Positions 45,068 through 54,283 of a stretch of 64,000 nucleotides of DNA are shown here, one piece after another. The DNA is from Niallia sp. NCCP-28. Its GTDB lineage: Bacteria > Bacillota > Bacilli > Bacillales > Cytobacillaceae. The stretch spans positions 1 through 64,000 of the forward strand of contig NZ_BQYJ01000010.1 in assembly GCF_023168165.1 (NCBI RefSeq). The letters are read 5' to 3'. The notes under the pieces were generated by a model. That model made no database searches. It was not told the DNA's origin and was given only the letters and a program-made list of their open reading frames with translations. A program made the translations under genes and the position numbers. How positions within the stretch are numbered: position 1 is the stretch's first letter; each line of letters begins with the position of its first letter.

Positions 45068-46582
45068 ATGAACAATGCAAATTTTTGGAACGGATGGGGC
45101 TATTATTTAGATAGACTCCCCGACTTTTTATTAGCAATTTTAGTATTAATCATTGGATGGATTATTGCTAAATTTATTGAAAAAGCAATTCTTAAAGGAT
45201 TACAAAAAACAAATCTGGATAATAAAATTTTTAGAGAGGGCACAAAACCTAATCGAAAATACTCTTCTGAAAAAATTATAAGCAAAGTAATTTATTATAT
45301 CTTGTTAGTGTTTGTATTTACACTATTTTTTAATATATTAAATTTAACAGCATTTACTGCTCCATTAGTTAATATGCTTTCCTCTCTTTTAGGAGCAATA
45401 CCAAATATTCTAAAAGCTGCTATTATTTTAATATTCGCTTGGATTATTGCCTCAAGCCTAAAATTTATCATCAAAAAAGCCGGCAGTACTTTACAGGCTC
45501 ACGAAAAACTTCAAAAGTGGAATGTTATAGAAGGAAAAAATCATACAAATATAGTGGACAAATTGGCGAATATTAGTTTTTACTTTGTGCTCTTATTATT
45601 TTTGCCTGCTGTATTAGGTGCTTTAAATCTTCAGGGTGTTTCAGAACCATTTACTAATATGCTTCACAATATTTTAGCATTTTTGCCTAAGTTATTAGCT
45701 GCTGCTTTAATTGTATTAGTTGGATATTTTGTCGCAAAAATCGTTCGCACCATTGTTACAAGTTTTTTGCAAAGCATCGGCATAGAAAGCTTAGTTCAGC
45801 GCATTGGTTTAAATAAGCTATTTGAAAACACTAGTTTATCTTCTATTATTGGTAATATTGTTTTTATTTTTATTATGATTCCAACTATTATATCCGCATT
45901 AGATAAGCTGGATATTCAGGGAATTTCTGATCCTGCCATTAATATGCTGAATGACATCCTAACAATGATTCCAAATATAGCCGTTGCGATTTTCTTAATT
46001 TTAATCGGCGTATGGTTAGGCAAATGGGTAAAACAAATGGTTGTTGCCTTATTAGTAAACTTAGGGTTAGATTCTTATGTAGGTAAAATGGGCATTAAAA
46101 CAACATCGAATGTTTCATCTATCATAGGTTCTATTGTACAAGTATTAATCGTGTTCTTGCTTGCCGTACAAGCTCTAAACTTAATAGGTTTACAATTTTT
46201 AGTAACTCTTTCTACTGCCATTATAGCCTATTTGCCGCAAGTTATTGCAGCTATTGCTATTATTGGAGTAGGTTTATGGTTAGGCTATTTAGTTCAAAGA
46301 ATTTTAGGTGGATTCTTGCAAGGGGCTCATTTCCGTTTGCTTCCTGCAATTGCTAAATATTCAATTATCACCATTTCCATCTTTATGGCACTAGATCAAT
46401 TAGGCGTTGCTTCATCTATTGTCAACTCTGCCTTTATTCTAATACTTGGCGGATTAGCATTAGCTTTTGGACTTGCCTTTGGACTTGGCGGGAAAGATTT
46501 TGCTGCCAAACATTTACGCAAATTAGATACAGCAATGGAAAATACCAAAGTCAATAAAAACAATAATGAAAAAAATCTTTAA
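45068..46582 (+). CDS. Mechanosensitive channel-like protein with TM-helix repeats
   Basis: A 504-residue membrane protein built of repeated units: a hydrophobic helix with internal glycines (LLAAALIVLVGYFVAKIVRTIVTSFLQSIG; VAIFLILIGVWLGKWVKQMVVALLVNLG; VIAAIAIIGVGLWLGYLVQRILGGFL) followed by a short helix pair with NML and IP. At least four copies are visible. It matches the conserved TM-helix family seen in CmpX-type MscS relatives; it ends with a hydrophilic tail and lacks an obvious MscS beta domain. Function in osmotic or membrane-tension response is inference. Confidence 0.82.
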   Translation: MNNANFWNGWGYYLDRLPDFLLAILVLIIGWIIAKFIEKAILKGLQKTNLDNKIFREGTKPNRKYSSEKIISKVIYYILLVFVFTLFFNILNLTAFTAPLVNMLSSLLGAIPNILKAAIILIFAWIIASSLKFIIKKAGSTLQAHEKLQKWNVIEGKNHTNIVDKLANISFYFVLLLFLPAVLGALNLQGVSEPFTNMLHNILAFLPKLLAAALIVLVGYFVAKIVRTIVTSFLQSIGIESLVQRIGLNKLFENTSLSSIIGNIVFIFIMIPTIISALDKLDIQGISDPAINMLNDILTMIPNIAVAIFLILIGVWLGKWVKQMVVALLVNLGLDSYVGKMGIKTTSNVSSIIGSIVQVLIVFLLAVQALNLIGLQFLVTLSTAIIAYLPQVIAAIAIIGVGLWLGYLVQRILGGFLQGAHFRLLPAIAKYSIITISIFMALDQLGVASSIVNSAFILILGGLALAFGLAFGLGGKDFAAKHLRKLDTAMENTKVNKNNNEKNL

Positions 46583-46629
46583 ACTTAGCAAAAAGAGTTG
46601 ATATGAAACCCGTTTCATAGTTTACATTT

Positions 46630-46702
46630 AAAAAGAAGAAGGATATGGCAGCGTTATGTATAACCAATTTATACAGCGTGATAATATATTCTTCTTCTTT
46701 TT
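46630..46702. terminator. Long bidirectional hairpin terminator
   Basis: AAAAAGAAGAAGGATAT at one end is complementary to ATATTCTTCTTCTTTTT at the other, enclosing a second small hairpin. It lies between convergent genes and has A and T tails for both directions. Confidence 0.7.
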
Positions 46703-46751
46703 GATGACAAATTTTATTTATCCCTATTTAATGGACATTAAAATTCCCATT

Positions 46752-47522
46752 TCACTTTATTAATTCATAACCATCTACCAGTTTGGACAGCGGTACAATA
46801 TCTGCCTCTTGCAAAAAGACAGGAATATATTCTTTTAAGACAGTTACCACCATTGGTCCTGAAATGCCTACATGACCAATAGCAATTAACTTCTCTTGAT
46901 CATCCAGTTCATTTGCTACTTTATTTGCCTGTTTGACAATATGCTGATTAGAATAAACATGATCAAAAAATAAATTATTTTCTAAATAAGGGACATGCAT
47001 TTCTTCTGCTAATTTTTTGACCACACTATTGCCTGTTGTTTTGCTGTCTAAATAGAATAAATTATGCTTTAGGCATTCATCTAAAATAATGCGCATTACT
47101 CTTTCATCTTCTGTCGCTTTAGATCCCATATGATGGTTCATACCGACCGCAAATGGAATACTTTCTATTGCAGCTTTTGTTCTTTTTCTTATTTCCTTGT
47201 CACTTAAATCTGTTGTGATAGCTCCAGGTCCCAGCCAACTTTTTTTCCCTTTTTTGGGTTCCAACGGCAAATGCACAATAACTTCATGCCCTTTTTTATG
47301 TGCTCTCACTGCATCTTCCTTGCTTGTCGGCAGAAATGGCATAATGGCTGCTGTTATAGGAACCGGGAGATTCAGCATGTCTTCTGTTCCCTTCATGTTA
47401 TTGCCGAAATCATCAATAACAATTGCCAATGCTTTTTTACTTTCTGTTTCTTTGGCATGGATAGCTGCATTTGCAGGAAAAGAAAAGAACAGCAGAATTA
47501 CTAACATGACTTTTTTCATCAT
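46752..47522 (-). CDS. Divergent polysaccharide deacetylase (YibQ family), secreted
   Basis: A 256-residue exported protein: signal peptide with FFSFPANAAIHA before the mature part, then the deacetylase-like core (LAIVIDDFGNNMKGTEDML, ITAAIMPFLPTSKEDA, HEVIVHLPLEPKKG, VGMNHHMGSKAT). The family is related to polysaccharide deacetylases but its substrate is not known. An upstream GTG (47531) lies within the AGAGGTG ribosome site, so the ATG at 47522 is used. Confidence 0.88.
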   Translation of the reverse strand: MMKKVMLVILLFFSFPANAAIHAKETESKKALAIVIDDFGNNMKGTEDMLNLPVPITAAIMPFLPTSKEDAVRAHKKGHEVIVHLPLEPKKGKKSWLGPGAITTDLSDKEIRKRTKAAIESIPFAVGMNHHMGSKATEDERVMRIILDECLKHNLFYLDSKTTGNSVVKKLAEEMHVPYLENNLFFDHVYSNQHIVKQANKVANELDDQEKLIAIGHVGISGPMVVTVLKEYIPVFLQEADIVPLSKLVDGYELIK

Positions 47523-47592
47523 AACTTTCACCTCTTTTTATAGTATTTTCTAATCTGAATTTATTCATCCTATAAAAAGAAATGGAATAGCA

Positions 47593-47623
47593 AAAAAGCT
47601 GAGCATCTTCTGCCCAGCTTTTT
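47593..47623 (-). terminator. Terminator of the pot operon
   Basis: On the minus strand, AAAAAGCTGGGCA pairs with TGCTCAGCTTTTT (one mismatch), followed by T. It lies just after the potD stop codon. Confidence 0.88.
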
Positions 47624-47624
47624 A

Positions 47625-48698
47625 TTATTTACGATGCATTTTAAATTCTAAAAACAAATCATTATATTCTGCAAGTGATTTTTGGCCAAGATTTTCGTAC
47701 ACTTCCAATTTGGCAGTCATTGCTTCATCTAAATAAAACCGTTTATCTTCTTTAATCTCTTTCGGCAAATATTTCATTGCTGCTTTATTTGGCGTAGAAT
47801 ACCCCACATACTCTGTATTTTGTGCAGCATTTTTTGCATCTAGCATAAAATTGATGAACTTATGTGCTCCGTTAATATTTTTGGCAGTTTTGGGAATTAC
47901 CATATTATCAAACCAAAGATTTGATCCTTCTTTTGGTACTACATATTCCACCTCTTCATTTTCCCACATAATCTCTGAGGCCATGCCAGACCATAAGACA
48001 CCTACAGATGCTTCGCCATTTTCAACCAGCATTCTAATTTCATCGCCAACAATTGCTTTTACATTAGGGGTTAACGCATCCAAGTTTTCTTTTGCTTCTC
48101 TTAAATGCTGGTGATTTTTATCATTTAAAGAATAATGCAGACTATTTAGGCTCATCCCCATTATTTCCCTCGCGCCATCCACCAATAATATTTGGTTTCT
48201 TAAATCTTTATCCCATAAATCTTCCCATGAAGTTATTTTTTTGCCATTTAACATATTAGGATTATACACAATCCCCACTGTTCCCCAAAAATATGGAATA
48301 GAATATTTATTTTCCGGATCAAAAGATAAATCCATAAATCGACGATCAATATTTTTTACATTTGGTATCTTCGAATAATCAATTGGAAGAAGCAAATTTT
48401 CTTCCTTCATCTTATCTATCATATACTCAGATGGAATAGCGATATCATAATTTGTTCCACCTTGTTGGATTTTTGTCATCATCGCTTCATTTGAGTCAAA
48501 TGTCTCATAAACTACTTTTATGCCTGTTTCCTTTTCAAACTTCTTAATTAAGTCCGCATCTATATAATCTCCCCAATTATAAACGTTTAGCGTATTGCCG
48601 CTTTTGTAGCCACTCGATGAATTCAATTTATCCACTATAACCAAAAGTGCTATGGATAATACTACTATAATAATAAGCCCACGCAGGAGCGATTTCAT
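47625..48698 (-). CDS. potD: Spermidine/putrescine-binding protein PotD
   Basis: A 357-residue extracytoplasmic polyamine-binding protein. The N-terminus has one hydrophobic segment (GLIIIVVLSIALLVIVDKL) without a lipobox cysteine, so it looks like a membrane anchor or uncleaved signal. LNVYNWGDYIDADLIKKFEKETG is the PotD/PotF opening. Later acidic residues of the binding pocket are present (YNPNML, WEDLWDKDL). Its ATG overlaps the potC stop as ATGA. Confidence 0.92.
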   Translation of the reverse strand: MKSLLRGLIIIVVLSIALLVIVDKLNSSSGYKSGNTLNVYNWGDYIDADLIKKFEKETGIKVVYETFDSNEAMMTKIQQGGTNYDIAIPSEYMIDKMKEENLLLPIDYSKIPNVKNIDRRFMDLSFDPENKYSIPYFWGTVGIVYNPNMLNGKKITSWEDLWDKDLRNQILLVDGAREIMGMSLNSLHYSLNDKNHQHLREAKENLDALTPNVKAIVGDEIRMLVENGEASVGVLWSGMASEIMWENEEVEYVVPKEGSNLWFDNMVIPKTAKNINGAHKFINFMLDAKNAAQNTEYVGYSTPNKAAMKYLPKEIKEDKRFYLDEAMTAKLEVYENLGQKSLAEYNDLFLEFKMHRK

Positions 48699-49498
48699 TT
48701 GTTCACCCCCATATTAGATCCTTTACTTGTTCTTCTATTAATAAAGTAGTAGCCTACAACAAGCAATAATGTGAACAGGAACAATATGGCTGACAATGCA
48801 TTAATATTTAAAGAAACGCCTCTCCTAGCTAATGAATAGATTTCAACAGATAATGTAGTAAATCCATTTCCTGTAACAAAAAAAGTTACGGCGAAGTCAT
48901 CTAATGAATAGGTTAATGCCATAAAAAAGCCTGCATAAATTCCTGGAGAAATATAGGGCAAAATAACTTTCGTAAGCACGTCCTTCCAGCTTGCTCCCAA
49001 ATCCAGTGCTGCATCTACTAAGTTCGCACTCATCTCTTGAAGCTTCGGCAACACCATAATTACTACTATAGGAATAGAAAAAGCTATATGGGATAATAAA
49101 ACAGATGCAAAACCTAGCTTTATTCCTATAATTGTAAATAAAATAAGAAAAGATGCCCCAATAATAACATCAGGACTAACAATTAACACATTGTTTAAAG
49201 AAAGAATCCCATTTTTCCATTTCTTCTTTTGGAACATCGAGATGCTAATTGCTCCAAGTACGCCAATAATCGTTGAAATAGCCGCAGATAATAAAGCAAT
49301 AATTATCGTATTTAGCACAATAATAAATAGTCTCATATCATGGAACAATTCTTTATACCACTTCAAAGTGAATCCCTCAAAATGATGCATTGTGCCTCCG
49401 CTGTTAAAGGAGTAAAAAATAAGGTAAAAAATAGGAGCATATAAAATAACAAAAACAAGCACTAAATAAGCAATAGAGAATCCAGATAATTTTTTCAT
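48695..49498 (-). CDS. potC: Polyamine ABC transporter permease PotC
   Basis: A 267-residue permease with six helices. The EAA loop is visible as DAALDLGASWKDVLTKVILPYISPGI, and the final arginine- and serine-rich tail is cytoplasmic. It overlaps its neighbours (ATGA with potD, TAATG with potB), consistent with coupled synthesis of the complex. Confidence 0.93.
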   Translation of the reverse strand: MKKLSGFSIAYLVLVFVILYAPIFYLIFYSFNSGGTMHHFEGFTLKWYKELFHDMRLFIIVLNTIIIALLSAAISTIIGVLGAISISMFQKKKWKNGILSLNNVLIVSPDVIIGASFLILFTIIGIKLGFASVLLSHIAFSIPIVVIMVLPKLQEMSANLVDAALDLGASWKDVLTKVILPYISPGIYAGFFMALTYSLDDFAVTFFVTGNGFTTLSVEIYSLARRGVSLNINALSAILFLFTLLLVVGYYFINRRTSKGSNMGVNK

Positions 49499-50298
49499 TA
49501 TTTATGCTCCCTCCTTTTACTCCCAGTAAGAATCATTATTAATATCATGACGATAATAAGGAATACGGCAATAGTGGAACCCATTCCCCAATCTTGTGTA
49601 ATTAAAAAATGCTGTTCAATGGCCGTTCCAAGGGTTATAACCCGGTTTCCTGCAATCAATCTTGTAATCATAAATAAAGATAAGGCAGGGATAAAAACAG
49701 CCTGGCACCCTGACTTGACTCCATCAATCGTTAATGGAAAAATAACGCGTTTAAATGTAACCCACGGGGAAGCTCCTAAATCTTGTGATGCATCTAAAAG
49801 ACTTCCACTCATCTTCTCCAGCGAATTGAAAATAGGCAAAATCATAAATGGAATGAAAATATAAACACTTACAAATAAGAAACTAAAATCAGTAAATAAA
49901 ATTTGCTGTTTATTCATTCCAATAAATTCCATCATTTCATTTGCCGCTCCATATGTTCCAAAAATCCCTAAAAATGCATAGGCCTTTAATAACAAATTAA
50001 TCCATGAAGGCAAGATAATTAATAATAGCCACAATTGTTTATGTTTTGTTTTTGTTAAAAAGTAAGCTGTTGGGTAGGCAATCAGCAAAGAAAAAAGGGT
50101 AATTAAAAATGCATACCAAAAGGAATTTAACGTCATCTTTATATAAACAGGGGCAAAGAACTTCTGATAATTAACTAAAGTGAAATTCCCTTCGATATCA
50201 AAAAAAGAATAATAAACAATTAGTGCCACTGGTGCTATAACAAATAAAGCAATCCAAAGATAATAGGGGATTGTATACCACTTTACTCTATTTTTCAT
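49498..50298 (-). CDS. potB: Polyamine ABC transporter permease PotB
   Basis: A 266-residue permease, partner of PotC. Six helices are visible; the EAA motif reads [26 protein letters not shown]. The tail ends [11 protein letters not shown]. Its ATG overlaps the potA stop as ATGA. Confidence 0.93.
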   Translation of the reverse strand: MKNRVKWYTIPYYLWIALFVIAPVALIVYYSFFDIEGNFTLVNYQKFFAPVYIKMTLNSFWYAFLITLFSLLIAYPTAYFLTKTKHKQLWLLLIILPSWINLLLKAYAFLGIFGTYGAANEMMEFIGMNKQQILFTDFSFLFVSVYIFIPFMILPIFNSLEKMSGSLLDASQDLGASPWVTFKRVIFPLTIDGVKSGCQAVFIPALSLFMITRLIAGNRVITLGTAIEQHFLITQDWGMGSTIAVFLIIVMILIMILTGSKRREHK

Positions 50299-51395
50299 TT
50301 TGCCACTCCGTCATATGCTTCTAAACGGCGATCAAATTCTTCTTCTGTTTCTCCAATTCTCATAACATGAATAGCTTCTGGTTCAAAATCCAACCCGATT
50401 TCTTCTCCTACCGCAGCTTTTTTTGTAGAATGAACAAGCCATTCATTTCCTTCTTCATCGTAACAGCAAATTTCATAGTGAACTCCTCTAAACAACTGAC
50501 TATCAACCTTTACTTTTAATTTCCCCCTATTAATAGAAGTAATCTCTAAATCTTCAGGCCGTATAACCACTTCCACTTTTTCATTTGGATGAAAGCCTTG
50601 GTCTACACATTCAAATGTTTTGCTGCCAAATTGTACAAGAAAATCATCTTTCATAAATGCTGAAACAATATTAGACTCTCCAATAAAGTCTGCCACAAAA
50701 CGGTTAATTGGTTCATCATAAATATCTGTCGGTGTTCCGCTTTGTTCTACTTTTCCTTTATTTAAAACAAAAATTTCATCAGACATAGCCAACGCCTCTT
50801 CTTGATCATGTGTAACAAAAATAAAAGTAATGCCTAATCTTCTTTGCAGCTCTCGCAACTCGTATTGCATCTCTGTCCGCAATTTTAAATCTAAAGCGGA
50901 AAGAGGTTCATCTAATAGAATTACTTCTGGTTCATTAACAATTGCTCTGGCAATTGCTACACGCTGTCTTTGACCACCAGACATTTCATTAATCTCTCTA
51001 TATTCGTATCCTTTTAAGTTTACAAATCGCAATGCTTCTTCCACCTTTTTTTCAATCGCCTTCTTTTTCCATTTTTTTATTTTAAGGCCGAAAGCAACAT
51101 TTTCAAAAACATTTAAATGAGGAAATAAAGCATAATCTTGAAATACTGTATTTACTTGTCTTTTATTTGCAGGTATTTTATTGATAATAGATCCATTAAA
51201 GAAAATGCTGCCTTTTGAAGGCTGCATAAAACCTGCGATTAATCGCAGTATAGTAGTTTTCCCGCATCCAGATGGTCCAAGTAGTGTATAAAACTTTCCT
51301 CGCTCTATTTCAAAGCTGACATCATCTAATACAAGAGTATCTTGATCATAAACCTTTGATACATTTTCAAATCGTATAATGGGTTGATCCGGCAT
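50295..51395 (-). CDS. potA: Polyamine ABC transporter ATPase PotA
   Basis: A 366-residue ATPase. Walker A is [14 protein letters not shown], the signature is [14 protein letters not shown], and Walker B is [12 protein letters not shown], followed by [16 protein letters not shown]. The C-terminal TOBE-type domain (about 250-340) is present. AAAGGAGG precedes the ATG. It is the first structural gene of the pot operon, 60 nt after an XRE-cupin regulator gene. Confidence 0.94.
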   Translation of the reverse strand: MPDQPIIRFENVSKVYDQDTLVLDDVSFEIERGKFYTLLGPSGCGKTTILRLIAGFMQPSKGSIFFNGSIINKIPANKRQVNTVFQDYALFPHLNVFENVAFGLKIKKWKKKAIEKKVEEALRFVNLKGYEYREINEMSGGQRQRVAIARAIVNEPEVILLDEPLSALDLKLRTEMQYELRELQRRLGITFIFVTHDQEEALAMSDEIFVLNKGKVEQSGTPTDIYDEPINRFVADFIGESNIVSAFMKDDFLVQFGSKTFECVDQGFHPNEKVEVVIRPEDLEITSINRGKLKVKVDSQLFRGVHYEICCYDEEGNEWLVHSTKKAAVGEEIGLDFEPEAIHVMRIGETEEEFDRRLEAYDGVAK

Positions 51396-51455
51396 AATAT
51401 CCTCCTTTGATTACATCGTTTCTATTATTTTTTCTCTACACATGCAAAAACAAAC

Positions 51456-51998
51456 CTATAAATAAGATTCTGTTGCTACAAGAATCAGTTCAGAAAATCC
51501 ATCAAACGCATTTATCAGCTGATGTTCATCTGTTGCATGAAAATAAAAGGATTCATTTTGTTTGGCCTTATATTCTTTTTTCCCCAGTATCAAAACTACT
51601 TCTCCTTTTAATATATAAACAAAGGTTTCAGACCTTGATGGTTCGAATTTTTTAAATTCGCCTTTTGCTGAAAAAGTTAATTTAATAGGCTCCATTTCTT
51701 TTTCATTAGACTCTGGAACAAGCCACTTCACATGATAGCCCCGTTCTTCCTCATAAAAATCTGTCATATCTTCTTCTCGATAGACCACCTTTTGCTTAGA
51801 ATCTTCTTCACTAAAAAATTCTGTCGGAGAGCATCCCAATACTTCAAGAATATCAAATAATGTTTCTATAGATGGTGAACTCAAGTCTCTTTCTAACTGA
51901 GATATATATCCTTTGCTTAAATCTGTTCTTTCCCCTAATTCCTCTTGTGTTAATCCCTTTTTTAAACGCAAATTTTTTATTTTTTTGCCAATATCCAT
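51456..51998 (-). CDS. XRE-family regulator with cupin domain (PuuR-like)
   Basis: A 180-residue regulator. An N-terminal helix-turn-helix (LRLKKGLTQEELGERTDLSKGYISQLERD, about 8-58) is followed by a cupin sensor domain (about 100-175: FVYILKGEVVLILGKKEYKAKQNESFYFHATDEHQL). It precedes potABCD in the same direction, so it probably responds to polyamines and controls the importer and itself. Four TGTTTA/TAAACA half-sites lie in its upstream region. Confidence 0.9.
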   Translation of the reverse strand: MDIGKKIKNLRLKKGLTQEELGERTDLSKGYISQLERDLSSPSIETLFDILEVLGCSPTEFFSEEDSKQKVVYREEDMTDFYEEERGYHVKWLVPESNEKEMEPIKLTFSAKGEFKKFEPSRSETFVYILKGEVVLILGKKEYKAKQNESFYFHATDEHQLINAFDGFSELILVATESYL

Positions 51999-52014
51999 TT
52001 TTCTACCTACTTTT

Positions 52015-52073
52015 TGTTTAGAAATAGTAAACTTATAATCAATATTGTTTAGTATTTTTAAACATAATGTTTA
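52015..52073. promoter_or_regulatory. Cluster of TGTTTA/TAAACA half-sites upstream of the pot regulator
   Basis: TGTTTA occurs at 52015-52020, 52046-52051 and 52068-52073, and TAAACA at 52059-52064. They form two palindromes: TGTTTA-N7-TAAACA and TAAACA-N3-TGTTTA. Sited between the regulator start and the next gene, they are candidate autoregulatory operators. The AT-rich setting weakens the case. Confidence 0.5.
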
Positions 52074-52134
52074 ATTTAGCATTATTTATTATACAATAAA
52101 CGAAATAGAGTGCAATATATACAAGTAAAAAATA

Positions 52135-52160
52135 AAAAAGCTAGAAATTCTAGCTTTTTT
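52135..52160 (-). terminator. Palindromic terminator after the 79-residue gene
   Basis: AAAAAAGCTAGAA pairs with its complement TTCTAGCTTTTTT. On the minus strand it follows the stop of the small gene at 52167 and has a T run. Confidence 0.82.
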
Positions 52161-52166
52161 CACCTT

Positions 52167-52406
52167 TTAATCTAATAATGGAATATATTTTCCATTATCT
52201 ATTTTTTCAATTTTATTAAATTGAATAAGTTTTTTTAATGACGCATTGCAATATGCCGATGCGTCATATTGATCTCTGCCAACTCTTAAACCAATTTCTG
52301 TTGGACCAACCCCTGCACACTTTCCCCTTTCCTTATACAAATCACATAAAGCTTTGTAAATATTTTCATCTTTTTCTGTAATTCGTAGTTTGGAATTTTG
52401 CTTCAA
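52167..52406 (-). CDS. Small winged-helix-like protein
   Basis: A 79-residue basic protein not recognised by name. KDENIYKALCDLYKERG, GPTEIGLRVG, and ASLKKLIQFNKIEKIDNGKYIPL together resemble a winged-helix domain: helix, helix-turn-helix, then a beta wing. It could bind DNA or a protein; nothing in context fixes the role. The start is followed by a good lysine-rich N-terminus and a GGAGG-type site (AGGATGG) lies close upstream. Confidence 0.7.
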   Translation of the reverse strand: MKQNSKLRITEKDENIYKALCDLYKERGKCAGVGPTEIGLRVGRDQYDASAYCNASLKKLIQFNKIEKIDNGKYIPLLD

Positions 52407-52736
52407 TTTGCCATCCTCCTATACCATTCCCCATTGCCCTATCTATAAAAAATTTATCTTTATTTACCAATACCCATAATCGCATACTTTTTAAACGATT
52501 AATATAAAGAAGCCTTCTTTGAACGAGCAAGGTCATTTCACTAATTTTTTTGCCATTAAATTAAGCATACTAATCATTTTAAAAAATAACATTTATTAAT
52601 GCACCATTTTTACAAAAATAGATATTAGGGTTGACAAGACAATAAAAAAACAGGTTGTTTATAGGAAAAAAAACATACTGAACTCCTCATTAGAAAAGGA
52701 TAATAGACATACTAAATGGATATTTTTCACTTTCCT
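52407..52736. other. Intergenic interval before the repeat-protein gene
   Basis: About 330 bp, AT-rich, between two minus-strand genes. A TTGACA at 52633 on the plus strand has no matching -10. No gene or clear hairpin was seen. Confidence 0.5.
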
Positions 52737-53453
52737 TTAGGATTGTTTAAACCCTCCATGTCTATGCATTCCTACCTTTTCATGAAAAGGCAAAAGCTTT
52801 AATTTCTTCACTTCTTCCGGATAATTCATCATCATTTCTTTTAATAATTCTTTTGCTGTTTTATTTTTAGTATCTAACCCTAATTTTTCAGCGGCTTTTA
52901 TAATCTGTTTTTCTCTTACTTCATCTGCAATCTGATTAATTTCCTTATTTTCTGTTTTTACATCATATTTTTTCGCTTCTGCATAAATCATTTTTTCATG
53001 AACTTCTTTTGCAAGCTGCTCCATTTTTTTACCTTTTGTATCAATGCCCAATTCCTTTGCTTTTTTTGTAATCTTTGCTTCAAATACTTCTTTCATAATA
53101 AGCCTAATATCTTTATTATCTGTGTTGATGCCAAGCTTTTTCGCTTCATTTTTCAAATTCGTTTCATGCACTTCCATAGCGATTTGTTTTATATCTTTGC
53201 CTTCTGTTTTTATCCCCAATTTTTTTGCTTCCATTTTGATAAGCGTTTCATGTATTTCTTTTTTAATCGTAGCACTATCTTTATCTTTTGTATTAATGCC
53301 TAGATTTTCAGCCATTTTCTTTAAAAATTCTCCATCTTCTATATTCACTTTTGCATTTCCTTGGGGAGCTGGTGGTGCTGCATACACATTCCCCATATTT
53401 GCAGAAAAAATAACTCCTGCTGCCATTAATAATAGAATAAGTATCTTTTTCAT
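52737..53453 (-). CDS. Secreted protein of six 28-residue repeats
   Basis: A 238-residue exported protein. The signal peptide (KKILILLLMAAGVIFSANMG) ends near VYA-AP (A25). After a short linker come six tandem repeats of exactly 28 residues (48-75, 76-103, 104-131, 132-159, 160-187, 188-215), with consensus AKKLGIxTxxKDxxxIAxEVHE followed by six variable residues. A basic, histidine-containing tail ends it. Each unit looks like two short helices with a LGIxT turn. No function is known to me; it could bind a wall or membrane component. AGGAGG-type site precedes the ATG. Confidence 0.85.
   Translation of the reverse strand: MKKILILLLMAAGVIFSANMGNVYAAPPAPQGNAKVNIEDGEFLKKMAENLGINTKDKDSATIKKEIHETLIKMEAKKLGIKTEGKDIKQIAMEVHETNLKNEAKKLGINTDNKDIRLIMKEVFEAKITKKAKELGIDTKGKKMEQLAKEVHEKMIYAEAKKYDVKTENKEINQIADEVREKQIIKAAEKLGLDTKNKTAKELLKEMMMNYPEEVKKLKLLPFHEKVGMHRHGGFKQS
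52809..53312 (-). repeat. Six 84-bp in-frame coding repeats
   Basis: The DNA encoding the six 28-residue units of the secreted protein. The period is constant without indels, but the units have diverged at the DNA level, so the repeat is old rather than a recent slippage product. Confidence 0.85.
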
Positions 53454-53635
53454 TCTAATAAAACCTCCTATTTGTTAGTTGCCAATTTTTCGCATCCTTT
53501 TTATACTCTCCTTTGCATACATAAATATGTATAAATTATCAATATTTTCCCACTTCAAATTAGTATAGAACAATAGACATCTGGTATTACTTTTGCTATT
53601 TTTTAATAAGAAATGTTGATGGAGATGATAAGATA

Positions 53636-54217
53636 ATGAGCAAATTCACAAAAGACTATATGTTAGTAATGGACGATATTATAAGAGAAGGTGCGCCCAT
53701 ATTAAGGGAAAAAACAAAGGAAATTTCCTTGCCGCCGACAGAAGAAGATAAAGAAGAATTATTATGCATGCTCCAATATTTAAAAAACAGCCAAAATCCA
53801 GAAATTGCAAAAAAACAGCAGCTGCGGCCAGGAGTGGGCATATCCGCTAATCAAATTGGTTTAAATAAAAGCATGTTTGCAGCATATATAAAAAACAGCA
53901 ATGGGGAAGATTTCGAATATACATTAATTAACCCTAAGATTATTGCACATTCAACAAGCATGATTTTTATTCCAGACAGCGAAGGCTGCTTATCAATTGA
54001 TCGCCCAATTGTCGGCTATGTTCCTCGCTATAAAAAAATTACTGTACGGGCATTTAATCTTAATGGAGAAGAGGTGAAAATTAAACTGAAAGGTTTCGAA
54101 GCAATCGTTTTTCAACATGAAATTGACCATTTAAACGGCATTTTATTTTATGATCATATTAATCAGAAAAATCCATTTCAGCTTCCCGAAAATATTGATA
54201 TAGAACCGTTAAGCTAA
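53636..54217 (+). CDS. def: Peptide deformylase
   Basis: A 193-residue metalloenzyme that removes the N-formyl group from new proteins. Motif 1 is GVGISANQIG (the common form GxGLAAPQ is altered to ISANQ as in Bacillus YkrB-type enzymes), motif 2 is EGCLS, and motif 3 is FQHEIDHLNGILF. The length and the long insert before motif 1 are typical of type II deformylases of Gram-positives. GGAG lies about 11 nt before the ATG. Confidence 0.94.
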   Translation: MSKFTKDYMLVMDDIIREGAPILREKTKEISLPPTEEDKEELLCMLQYLKNSQNPEIAKKQQLRPGVGISANQIGLNKSMFAAYIKNSNGEDFEYTLINPKIIAHSTSMIFIPDSEGCLSIDRPIVGYVPRYKKITVRAFNLNGEEVKIKLKGFEAIVFQHEIDHLNGILFYDHINQKNPFQLPENIDIEPLS

Positions 54218-54235
54218 TAAAATCGTTTTAGCAAA

Positions 54236-54271
54236 AACAAAAGGCCGTCCTTCATAAGGACGGCCTTTTAC
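54236..54271. terminator. Bidirectional terminator between def and prsA
   Basis: AAAAGGCCGTCCTT pairs with AAGGACGGCCTTTT around a CAT-type loop. It serves convergent def and prsA. Confidence 0.93.
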
Positions 54272-54283
54272 CCACTAAATGCA

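Noticed and set aside
52809-53312. Regular 84-bp repeats considered as a possible CRISPR array or satellite
   Set aside because: The period is in frame, encodes conserved protein units and has no constant repeat with variable spacer layout.
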